Notes: a model not told the origin generated them from the sequence alone. Shown: positions 1 through 5,460, counted from the stretch's first letter. The stretch: DNA of 10,429 nucleotides from Chloroflexia bacterium (GCA_025928215.1 JAICJW010000131.1:1-10429); one strand, 5' to 3'. Numbers and translations: made by a program.

Positions 1-29
1 CGAAGAAAGGGCTTCCGCCTCATTCTTCG
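1..29. other. Hairpin at window edge
   Basis: CGAAGAA (1-7) is the exact reverse complement of TTCTTCG (23-29), and AGG (8-10) can extend the stem by pairing with CCT (18-20), leaving a 7-nt loop and a 2-nt bulge. No T-tract follows on the + strand. It may be the terminator of a gene left of the window or part of the intergenic repeat that abuts it. The upstream context is missing, so the function is not settled. Confidence 0.35.
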
Positions 30-46
30 AACATCGAACTCCGAAC
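26..46 (+). repeat. Three-copy 7-bp tandem repeat (CGAAC core)
   Basis: Three adjacent heptads read TTCGAAC (26-32), ATCGAAC (33-39) and TCCGAAC (40-46), each ending in the invariant CGAAC, followed by TTCC. The first heptad overlaps the 3' arm of the hairpin at 1-29. Similar short CGAAC-rich strings occur between genes in various environmental bacteria (recollection, not checked). No protein-binding role can be shown. It lies just upstream of the -10 box of the MFS gene. Confidence 0.55.
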
Positions 47-55
47 TTCCCCCTG

Positions 56-64
56 TGCTATGCT
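56..64 (+). promoter_or_regulatory. Extended -10 promoter, probably giving a leaderless MFS mRNA
   Basis: TGC followed by TATGCT (59-64) forms an extended -10 element. The same TGC-TATGxT form appears at the MarR promoter in this window. No good -35 lies 16-18 bp upstream; that stretch is the CGAAC repeat. Transcription would start around 70-72, only 2-4 nt before the ATG at 74, and there is no Shine-Dalgarno sequence before that ATG. Both facts fit a leaderless transcript. Confidence 0.4.
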
Positions 65-73
65 TGCACGACG

Positions 74-1366
74 ATGAAGAAGGCGGTTGCGCTCCTCCGG
101 CAGAATGAGTTGATGTTCACGCTCTGCGTGATGGTGGCCCTCGTCATGGTGGGGCTTTCGATGGTTTCGCCCATCCTGCCGCTCTATGGGCGGACGTTCG
201 GCGTCAACGGCGCGCTGATTGGCCTGATCGTCTCGGCCTATCCCATCGCCCGGTTGCTGACGAATACTCCCGCCGGGCGGCTGGCGGATCGTTTTGGTCG
301 CCGCCCGTTCCTGCTCGGTGGGATGTGCTTCACTGTTGTCTCAGCCATCATCTGTGGCTCCGCACCGACGTACGCCGTCCTGCTGCTCGGCCGGTTCCTC
401 GAAGGGATTGGCTCGGCGCTTTTCATCACCAGCGCGCAGGCGACCGTCGCGGACATCAGCACGCCGGATAACCGGGGCCGGTTGATGAGTACCTTCCAGG
501 CGTCGTTTCTGCTCGGCTCAACGGCAGGCCCAACGATCGGCGGATTGATCGCGGGGGCGCTCGGAGCGCGCGGCGTCTTTTTTGTCTATTCGGGGATGGC
601 TTCCCTCGCTCTTCTCTGGGCCTTCTCGCGCCGCCATACGATCCCGACCCCCGCGCGGGAGGAGGCCGCGGTGCAGGGGGCAACAACCCCCCGCCGCCCC
701 TCGCCCTTCGCGGCATGGCGGTATCTCGGCGACATCTCCTTTCTCGCCATCTGCCTCCTAACCCTCGCGCAGTTCTTTACCCGCACCGGCACACGCACGA
801 CCGCCCTCCCCCTCCTCGGCGCGGACCGCTACGGTCTCGGTGCGGAGGCAATTGGCGGTATCCTGACCCTTGCGACGATTGGCAACCTCATCTGTGTCCC
901 GATCTCCGGGTGGATGGTGGACAATCTTGGGCGCAAGGCGGCGATTGTGCCGAGCACGCTGCTCTCCGGCGTTTCCGTTATCTGCTTCATCGTCAGCCCG
1001 AATATTCTCTGGTTCACGCTCTCCGCCGCCCTATTCGGCATCGGCACCGGCGTCGCGGGGCCTGCGCCCTCCGCCTATGTCGCGGACCTGGCGGAAGGGC
1101 AGGGGATCGGCGCGCGGCTCGGCGTCTATCGCTCCTTCGGGGATATTGGCTTCATCCTCGGCCCGATCTGCCTCGGTCTCGTCTCCGATGCGGCGGGTTA
1201 TGGGACCGCGCTCTCCATCAATGCCGCGATGATTATTGTGACGGGCATCTTCTTCGCGATCGTCGCGCGAGAGACAGGCGGCAAGCGGCAACGCGCCAGA
1301 GATGCCGCCGCGGGGCAGGGGCATGTGCCGACGCCCGTATCGGAAATCGTGCATGGCGATGATTGA
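74..1366 (+). CDS. MFS exporter, 12-TM DHA1-like
   Basis: Integral membrane secondary transporter of 430 aa, the usual size for 12-TM drug or metabolite:H+ antiporters. The loop after TM2 carries motif A, GRLADRFGRR (residues 68-77). A second, weaker copy in the C-terminal half is GWMVDNLGRK (279-288). The TM5 region holds the antiporter motif C form GSTAGPTIGG (about 148-157), which marks exporters rather than importers. A basic, Pro/Ala-rich central cytoplasmic loop lies at about 186-215, and a charged tail follows TM12. The substrate cannot be read from the sequence; drugs or sugars are both possible. The ATG at 74 has no SD but sits 9 nt after an extended -10, so a leaderless start is likely. 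A later start at Met14 (113) is less supported. The 3' end overlaps otsB by 14 nt, so the two genes are probably co-transcribed and translationally coupled. Confidence 0.9.
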   Translation: MKKAVALLRQNELMFTLCVMVALVMVGLSMVSPILPLYGRTFGVNGALIGLIVSAYPIARLLTNTPAGRLADRFGRRPFLLGGMCFTVVSAIICGSAPTYAVLLLGRFLEGIGSALFITSAQATVADISTPDNRGRLMSTFQASFLLGSTAGPTIGGLIAGALGARGVFFVYSGMASLALLWAFSRRHTIPTPAREEAAVQGATTPRRPSPFAAWRYLGDISFLAICLLTLAQFFTRTGTRTTALPLLGADRYGLGAEAIGGILTLATIGNLICVPISGWMVDNLGRKAAIVPSTLLSGVSVICFIVSPNILWFTLSAALFGIGTGVAGPAPSAYVADLAEGQGIGARLGVYRSFGDIGFILGPICLGLVSDAAGYGTALSINAAMIIVTGIFFAIVARETGGKRQRARDAAAGQGHVPTPVSEIVHGDD

Positions 1367-2192
1367 TCCGCCTGCGCCGCCCGTCATCCCGCCGCCTGCC
1401 GACCCGCGCGAATTGCTTCGCCTCCTGCGGTTGCCGCACGCGGGCATTATCACCGACATTGACGGGACGATTGCCCCCCTCGCGGCGACGCCGGGCGCCG
1501 CCCGCGTGGATAAAGACGCCCGCCATGCCCTGATACGCCTCCTGCCCCACCTGACGCTCGTCGCCGCCCTGACGGGGCGCCGTGCCGAGGATGGCGCGGA
1601 CATCGTGAACATTGCCGATCTGCCCGTCGTCGGTAATCACGGCATGGAGATGCTCGCGGGGGGCGCGCTCACTACCGATCCCGAGGCTGACCACTATGCG
1701 CCCAATATCCACCGCGTGATCGAGCAGATGCGGATCGCGCCGCTGCCGCCGGGCACGATCCTGGAGGATAAGGGGCCGACCGCCAGCGTCCATTACCGCC
1801 TCGCGCCGAATCATCCCGAGGCGCGCGCCGCCCTGTTTGCCTTGCTCGAACCCCTCGCCACCACCGAGGGATTGTGGCTGACCGAGGGGCGCGCCTTAAT
1901 CGAAATTCGCCCGCCGGTGCTGATCAACAAAGGGCGCGCGCTCCGCCGACTCTGCATGGCCTATGCGCTGGACTCCGTGGTCATGTTCGGCGATGACCTA
2001 ACCGATGTGGACGCCTTCGACGCGCTGCGCGATCTGCGCGCCGCCGGGGAGGTGGCGGGCCTCAGCGTCGGCGTCATCGCGCCAGACGGCACCGCCCCAC
2101 CGGAAGTCCTCGCCAGCGTGGACGCCATCGCAACGGGCGTGACCGGCATCGCCGCCCTGCTCACCGCCGTGGCCGATGGCCTGGAGACGTAG
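1353..2192 (+). CDS. otsB: Trehalose-6-phosphate phosphatase (OtsB)
   Basis: Cytoplasmic HAD-superfamily phosphatase that converts trehalose-6-phosphate to trehalose. All family signatures are present in 279 aa. Motif I is TDIDGT, with nucleophile Asp35 and acid/base Asp37. Motif II is LTGR (Thr74). The trehalose-phosphatase GNHG motif is at 94-97. Motif III Lys193 lies in INKG, and motif IV GDDLTD (213-218) supplies the Mg2+ ligands. Length is normal for the family (about 240-280). The start is taken as ATG 1353; ATG 1359 is two codons later, and an in-frame ATG at 1302 would overlap the MFS gene by 65 nt without benefit. The gene overlaps the MFS stop (TGA 1364-1366), suggesting reinitiation. 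Its partner synthase lies about 6 kb away on the other strand. A weak stem GCGCC/GGCGC (2192-2196/2207-2211) follows the stop, between convergent genes. Confidence 0.93.
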   Translation: MAMIDPPAPPVIPPPADPRELLRLLRLPHAGIITDIDGTIAPLAATPGAARVDKDARHALIRLLPHLTLVAALTGRRAEDGADIVNIADLPVVGNHGMEMLAGGALTTDPEADHYAPNIHRVIEQMRIAPLPPGTILEDKGPTASVHYRLAPNHPEARAALFALLEPLATTEGLWLTEGRALIEIRPPVLINKGRALRRLCMAYALDSVVMFGDDLTDVDAFDALRDLRAAGEVAGLSVGVIAPDGTAPPEVLASVDAIATGVTGIAALLTAVADGLET

Positions 2193-2218
2193 CGCCGGTT
2201 TCATCTGGCGCCGCTCGA

Positions 2219-2464
2219 TCAGAGGCGCGTCAGGCCGCGCACCGTCAACGCGACGCGCTCCTCCCCGCCTCTTCGCTGGCGCGCAATCCATCCCACTCCC
2301 GCCAACGACGCGAGCACTCCTTCGGTCTCCTCATCGCTCAGACCAATCCCCGCGCCAATGAGCCACGGATCAACGAGATGCATGCCGCGCCGGTCGAGCG
2401 CGCCGAGGCGTTGAAAAAAGGTGAAGCGCCGTTCGACGACGGCGGCCAGCGTTGGCGTCAGCAT
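2219..2464 (-). CDS. Small hypothetical protein, possible winged-helix fold
   Basis: 81 aa, not recognised. The N-terminal half is helical and hydrophobic-aromatic. The C-terminal half, GLSDEETEGVLASLAGVGWI followed by a basic, Gly-containing hairpin and LTVRGLTRL, resembles the recognition helix, wing and closing LTxxG strand of small winged-helix proteins. This is a shape impression, not a family match. Third codon positions are mostly G or C, as in the neighbouring real genes, supporting coding. ATG 2464 shares one base with the TAA stop of the upstream small gene (TAATG), so translation is probably coupled. The gene is convergent with otsB, with 26 nt between stops. Confidence 0.5.
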   Translation of the reverse strand: MLTPTLAAVVERRFTFFQRLGALDRRGMHLVDPWLIGAGIGLSDEETEGVLASLAGVGWIARQRRGGEERVALTVRGLTRL

Positions 2465-2679
2465 TATGATCGCTCCCCACTGCGGATCAGATCGGGGCGA
2501 TGGCGGGCGCGGATCACACGGTAACTGCGCGGTCGCCGCCATTGCATGGCGTGTGCGATCCAGCCACGCGTCTCTGCCGGATCGTCCGCCGCCTTCAATC
2601 GCCACCGCCGCGCCACATGGAGGAGAGCGGGAGCGCACGGTACAACCGCGGTGATCTGTTCCGTAAGGTATTGAGCCAT
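2464..2679 (-). CDS. Small basic hypothetical protein
   Basis: 71 aa, not recognised. It starts MAQYLTEQ and is rich in Arg and Trp, with a strongly basic C-terminal half (WRRPRSYRVIRARHRP). A nucleic-acid or membrane-surface contact is conceivable but not shown. The start at 2679 is chosen because GGGGAAGG lies 4 nt ahead of it; the longer frame beginning at 2748 has no ribosome site. Third-position GC is only moderately raised, so coding is less certain than for the gene it overlaps. The TAA stop overlaps the next ATG by one base, arguing for a two-gene unit. No domain, signal peptide or membrane segment is seen. Confidence 0.4.
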   Translation of the reverse strand: MAQYLTEQITAVVPCAPALLHVARRWRLKAADDPAETRGWIAHAMQWRRPRSYRVIRARHRPDLIRSGERS

Positions 2680-2850
2680 TGCGCCTTCCCCTGTTCCACG
2701 CCGGATCGCACTCATGGACGAATCCGCGCATCGCCGCCACCGCCACACTGGCGATACTGGCGCATGAACATGAGGAGGGCGTGAGAACGAGGTTGCGGAA
2801 GGCCAAAGAAAGTGTCCGCTTTTCGTAAAATTACCCGGCGCTTCCGCCGA
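2680..2850. other. Non-coding stretch with one IS-end-like motif
   Basis: No convincing gene or sigma70 promoter is seen here. It contains a small hairpin, CGCCA-CAC-TGGCG, near 2740. It also contains GAAAGTGTCCGCTTTTCG (2808-2825), which resembles the termini of some insertion sequences of the IS3/IS21/IS481 kind. No second end or transposase is present. If the 54-codon gene to its right were discarded, the gene-free stretch would run from 2680 to 3068. Confidence 0.3.
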
Positions 2851-3015
2851 TCACCGTTGCGCCTGATCGAGCAGCCGGCCAATGAAAAAGAGGAGCCACA
2901 GCAGGCCAATCGCCCCGGCGACGACCACTGCCAGACCCGGAGCGATGCCGGCGCGCCGCGCGATGGCGTCAGTGAAGGCGCCGATCAGGGCACAGACCCC
3001 GATCGGCATGAGCAT
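2851..3015 (-). CDS. 54-aa single-pass membrane protein
   Basis: Reading the minus strand from ATG 3015 to TGA 2851 gives 54 aa without interruption. A short N-terminal part, MLMPIGVCALIGAFTDAIAR, is followed by a clean transmembrane helix rich in Val, Leu, Gly and Phe (about residues 28-46) and a polar end, GRLLDQAQR. The second Met (3009) is an alternative start. There is no SD; instead the start lies 5 nt after a strong GC-rich hairpin, so how it would be translated is unclear. It lies 53 bp downstream of the ABC permease on the same strand and could be an operon tail gene or an accessory subunit. It could also be a degraded fragment of a larger membrane protein. Codon third positions are mainly G or C. 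Confidence 0.45.
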   Translation of the reverse strand: MLMPIGVCALIGAFTDAIARRAGIAPGLAVVVAGAIGLLWLLFFIGRLLDQAQR

Positions 3016-3020
3016 CGCGA

Positions 3021-3053
3021 GGGGGGAGAGGCGCGCCCGCGCCTTCTCCCCCC
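3021..3053 (-). terminator. GC-rich hairpin after the ABC permease gene
   Basis: On the + strand GGGGGGAG (3021-3028) pairs with CTCCCCCC (3046-3053), and GGCGCG (3030-3035) pairs with CGCGCC (3038-3043), with only an A/TT internal bulge. That is 14 G:C-rich pairs starting 16 nt beyond the permease stop. No U-tract follows on either strand, so this is better described as a terminator-like or mRNA-end-protecting stem than a canonical intrinsic terminator. It might attenuate transcription into the 54-codon gene. Confidence 0.5.
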
Positions 3054-3068
3054 CCGTAGCCCTCCGGT

Positions 3069-4430
3069 CTATTCGTATCGGAGGGCATCAATCGGCTTCA
3101 GGGCCGCCGCGCGTTGCGCGGGATAAACGCCGAAGAACAGGCCCGTCGCCACCGCGAACCCCACCGCGATGAAGATGGATTGCACCGAAACGAGCGTCTG
3201 CTGATAGAACCGCCCGACGAGATACGAGGCAAGTACGCCAATCACTACGCCGGTCAGCGCCCCGATCAGGCTCATCACGACTGATTCGGTGATGAACTGC
3301 GTGAGAATGTCTCGCTTCTTCGCGCCGATTGCCTTCCGGATGCCGATCTCGCGCGTCCGTTCCGTCACCGAGACGAGCATGATATTCATGATACCGATGC
3401 CGCCGACGAGCAGGGAAATGCTGGCGATCACGAAGAGGAAGATCTGATACGTCTTCTGCGTGTCTTTCGCGGCCTGCAACTGATCCGCCTGATTGACGAC
3501 CTGCCAGTCGGGCGCGCCGGTCCTCGTACGGTGCTGCCCGCTCAGCACATCATTGACCTCGCTGATCGCCTTGTCTACGGTGTCCGGGGTTGTCGCCTTC
3601 ACATAGATGCTATCCACGATCTTGCCTGCCCCGGTGGGCGCGCCACCGCGACCGCCAGTCAGTTTTGCGAGCGCGGTGGTGATCGGCACGTAGACCTGGT
3701 TATCGAGCGAGCCGAATCCATTGCCGCCCTTCGCCTCCATCACCCCGATTACCCGGAAACTCTGCCGGTTGAGGCGGATCATCTGCCCGGTCGGGTCCGC
3801 GTCGCCGAAGAGCGCCGTCGCGATGGTCGCGCCGAGATCAACGACGGACTGATTGCCCGTCACGTCGCTATCCTGGATGAAGGAGCCGGTCTTCACATTG
3901 TAGGAATGGACATCCGAGTACGAAGGCCAGACGCCGGTCGCGGCGCCGAACGTGTTCTTGCCGCCCGCCGTAATCTGCCCGCCGCCGCGCACCTCCGGGG
4001 AGACGGCGCCACAGTCCGGGCATTGGGTCGGGTCGGCGAGCACCTGCGCGTCGGTGAGGGTGAGGGTTCGGGACTGGTTGCCGGTCGCGACGCCCCCGGT
4101 GGACTGGCTCGCGCCTTGAACGGTAATCAGGTTGGTGCCGTTGCGTTCGAGCGCCGTCAGGGCTTTCGCAACGACCCCGTTGCCGTAGGCCAGGAGGGCG
4201 ATGACTGAGGCGACGCCGATGATGATGCCGAGCATCGTCAGGATCGTGCGGGTCACGTTCGCTGAGAGGCTATGCAGGGAGGAGAGGAAACTCTCAGAAA
4301 GCGGGACGCCGCCCCCCTTGCCCATCGTTGGTGGCGTGCCGAGCCGGGTGAGGCGCGCCGTATCCGCCGCCAGCGCCAGATTTTGCTCGGTGATCGTCGG
4401 TTGGGCAACTGGCTGTAGGGCATGTGCCAT
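3069..4430 (-). CDS. MacB/FtsX-family ABC transporter permease
   Basis: Membrane subunit of a type VII (MacB-like) ABC system that uses ATP to drive extrusion rather than translocating through the membrane core. The layout in 453 aa is a cytoplasmic N-terminus, TM1 (about 62-83, LTMLGIIIGVASVIALLAYGNG), a large extracytoplasmic MacB core domain (about 85-325), then TM2 (328-352), TM3 (381-404) and TM4 (417-437). The family hallmark SVTERTREIGIRKAIGA lies at 354-370, and the ending PIDALRYE is typical. Two oddities stand out. The N-terminus is about 45 residues longer than usual before the amphipathic helix. The core domain contains a CPDC pair (Cys137, Cys140). The start at 4430 is fixed by AAGGAG 6 nt upstream, inside the stop region of the ATPase gene; the gap is only 10 nt. 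No HlyD/MacA adaptor gene is next to it. Likely cargo is an antibiotic, peptide or lipid-linked compound, not deducible here. Confidence 0.92.
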   Translation of the reverse strand: MAHALQPVAQPTITEQNLALAADTARLTRLGTPPTMGKGGGVPLSESFLSSLHSLSANVTRTILTMLGIIIGVASVIALLAYGNGVVAKALTALERNGTNLITVQGASQSTGGVATGNQSRTLTLTDAQVLADPTQCPDCGAVSPEVRGGGQITAGGKNTFGAATGVWPSYSDVHSYNVKTGSFIQDSDVTGNQSVVDLGATIATALFGDADPTGQMIRLNRQSFRVIGVMEAKGGNGFGSLDNQVYVPITTALAKLTGGRGGAPTGAGKIVDSIYVKATTPDTVDKAISEVNDVLSGQHRTRTGAPDWQVVNQADQLQAAKDTQKTYQIFLFVIASISLLVGGIGIMNIMLVSVTERTREIGIRKAIGAKKRDILTQFITESVVMSLIGALTGVVIGVLASYLVGRFYQQTLVSVQSIFIAVGFAVATGLFFGVYPAQRAAALKPIDALRYE

Positions 4431-4440
4431 CGTGCGCTCC

Positions 4441-5196
4441 TTATCCTCCGACCTGCGTCATCGGGAACGGAACAATAACGCGCCGCTCCAGTTCCGCCGC
4501 CGCGTTTCGCTGCCCTTCCACGCGCTCATCGGCGCCGAGGTAGCCGTCGCGGATGCGGATGATCCGGTTCGTGTACTCCGCGATGTCCGGCTCATGGGTG
4601 ACAAAGACGACGGTGATGCCCAGTTCCCCATTGAGCCGCTGGAAAATGTCCATCACCTCCACCGCGCTACGCGAGTCGAGCGCACCGGTCGGTTCGTCCG
4701 CGAGGATCAAGGAGGGGCGCATCACCAGGGCGCGGGCGATAGAGACGCGCTGCTGCTGACCGCCGGAGAGTTCGTTGGGTTTGTGGTCGAGCCGGTCGCC
4801 AAGCCCGACCGATTCCAGGGCGTCCACCGCGCGCGCGCGCCGCTCCTCGGGCGGGACGCCCGCATAGAGCATCGGCAACTGGACATTGTCCAGCGCGGTA
4901 GTGCGCTTGACGAGGTTGTAACTCTGGAAGACGAAGCCGATCTTGCGATTGCGGACCCGCGCCAGCTCGTTCTCGTCGAGCGTCGAGACATCCTGCCCAT
5001 CCAGCAGATACCGCCCGTCGGTCGGGGTATCGAGGCAACCAATCACATTCATGAGCGTACTCTTGCCGGAACCGGACGGTCCCATGATCGCGCAGAGTTC
5101 GCCATCGTCAATTGTGAAGGAGACCCCTTTGAGGACTTTCAGGTCCATCGCGCCTGTCTGATAAACCTTCGTGATCTCGGATAACTCAATCGTCAT
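4441..5196 (-). CDS. MacB/LolD-type ABC transporter ATPase
   Basis: Cytoplasmic nucleotide-binding subunit, 251 aa, of the exporter formed with the downstream permease. All ABC motifs are intact: Walker A GPSGSGKST (39-47), Q-loop Gln91, signature LSGGQQQR (143-150), Walker B LILADEPTGALD with catalytic Glu168, and switch His201 (THE). The VFQSYNLVKRTTALDNVQLPMLYAGVP stretch from residue 89 is characteristic of the LolD/MacB subgroup. A 25-residue tail beyond the core is slightly longer than usual. Start ATG 5196 has GGTGGAG 7 nt upstream. Transcription probably starts near 5374 from a promoter embedded in the MarR-type operator, so this operon and the rightward efflux operon are likely co-repressed and induced together. 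Confidence 0.95.
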   Translation of the reverse strand: MTIELSEITKVYQTGAMDLKVLKGVSFTIDDGELCAIMGPSGSGKSTLMNVIGCLDTPTDGRYLLDGQDVSTLDENELARVRNRKIGFVFQSYNLVKRTTALDNVQLPMLYAGVPPEERRARAVDALESVGLGDRLDHKPNELSGGQQQRVSIARALVMRPSLILADEPTGALDSRSAVEVMDIFQRLNGELGITVVFVTHEPDIAEYTNRIIRIRDGYLGADERVEGQRNAAAELERRVIVPFPMTQVGG

Positions 5197-5279
5197 GCAT
5201 CGTCTCCACCGAATAGAATGGGATCGTGCGTCGTCACACGCCCCTTTTCCGCCGCAGGCGACATCGTAGCCTCTCTCAC

Positions 5280-5298
5280 TGAGGAACAGATGAGGAAC
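5280..5298. repeat. Direct repeat TGAGGAAC, 11-bp period
   Basis: TGAGGAAC occurs at 5280-5287 and again at 5291-5298, about one helical turn apart, in the transcribed leader of the ABC operon. It could bind a second regulator or, as RNA, the repeated GUUCCUCA could bind a protein. Chance is also possible for an 8-mer pair. Confidence 0.25.
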
Positions 5299-5350
5299 GC
5301 GTAAAAAAAGGCGCGGCTATCACTTGATACTTCTTTTGCATTCGGCACGA

Positions 5351-5369
5351 AACCCGCGTAACGCGGGTT
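5351..5369 (-). promoter_or_regulatory. Perfect stem-loop near the 5' end of the ABC operon leader
   Basis: AACCCGCGT (5351-5359) and ACGCGGGTT (5361-5369) are perfect 9-bp arms around a single central base. On the leftward transcript the stem would begin about 6 nt from the predicted 5' end. A 5'-terminal stem commonly protects mRNA from decay. An alternative pairing of CGCGG (5358-5354) with CCGCG (5316-5312), just before a U7 tract (5309-5303), is possible and would make this an attenuator. That stem is only 5 bp, so this is speculative. Confidence 0.45.
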
Positions 5370-5380
5370 CCTGCTCGTAT

Positions 5381-5408
5381 ATGGTATCACGCCGTTGCAT
5401 AATGTCAA
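5381..5408 (-). promoter_or_regulatory. Leftward promoter of the ABC exporter operon
   Basis: On the minus strand a perfect -35 TTGACA (5408-5403) is followed after 16 bp by TACCAT (5386-5381), preceded by TG at 5389-5388 (extended -10). The predicted start is near 5374, giving a leader of about 178 nt before ATG 5196. The -35 lies inside one of the GTCAATG half-sites, so a bound MarR dimer would occlude it. Confidence 0.6.
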
Positions 5409-5441
5409 TGTATTCGATCGCGTCAAATGCATTGACGTTAT
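5399..5441. promoter_or_regulatory. MarR-type operator spanning both -35 boxes
   Basis: Three copies of one half-site are present: GTCAATG (5404-5410), GTCAAATG (5422-5429) and, inverted, CATTGAC (5430-5436). The outer pair forms a long inverted repeat, ATAATGTCAATG (5399-5410) against CATTGACGTTAT (5430-5441), 12-bp arms with one mismatch. The inner pair forms CGTCAA-5-TTGACG (5421-5437), a 17-bp palindrome of the size typical of MarR sites. Each -35 hexamer (TTGACA leftward, TTGACG rightward) is part of a half-site, so binding would shut both divergent promoters. The adjacent marR-type gene is the obvious regulator. Confidence 0.65.
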
Positions 5442-5460
5442 CGAACTAATCTGCTATGAT
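5432..5460 (+). promoter_or_regulatory. Rightward promoter of the marR-MFS-VOC operon
   Basis: -35 TTGACG (5432-5437), a 17-bp spacer and -10 TATGAT (5455-5460), with TGC directly before the -10 (extended). This is close to a consensus sigma70 promoter. The start point falls near 5467, which rules out the ATG at 5456 (it lies in the -10) and supports translation from ATG 5486. The -35 overlaps the MarR-type palindrome. Confidence 0.75.

Noticed and set aside
1302..1352. N-terminal extension of OtsB from ATG 1302
   Set aside because: It would add 17 Arg/Pro-rich residues overlapping the MFS coding region and is not part of the HAD fold.
1031..1814. Two overlapping 193-codon minus-strand frames across the MFS-otsB junction
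   Set aside because: Arg/Ala-rich translations opposite genes with clear catalytic and transport motifs; no SD or domain.
2812..3172. Plus-strand frames of about 100 codons beneath the 54-codon gene
   Set aside because: They run through the GC hairpin and into the 3' end of the permease gene, are rich in Arg/Pro/Ala, and have no good ribosome site.
4201..5184. 327-codon open frame on the plus strand opposite the ABC ATPase
   Set aside because: The minus strand carries all ABC motifs in order; the plus frame shows only low-complexity, charged sequence typical of an antisense shadow.
5193..5432. 79-codon minus-strand frame whose TGA overlaps the ATPase ATG (ATGA)
   Set aside because: It would start upstream of the predicted leftward transcription start and run through the operator and stem-loop; the peptide has no recognisable feature. 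It cannot be excluded as a leader peptide starting internally, but there is no SD to support one.
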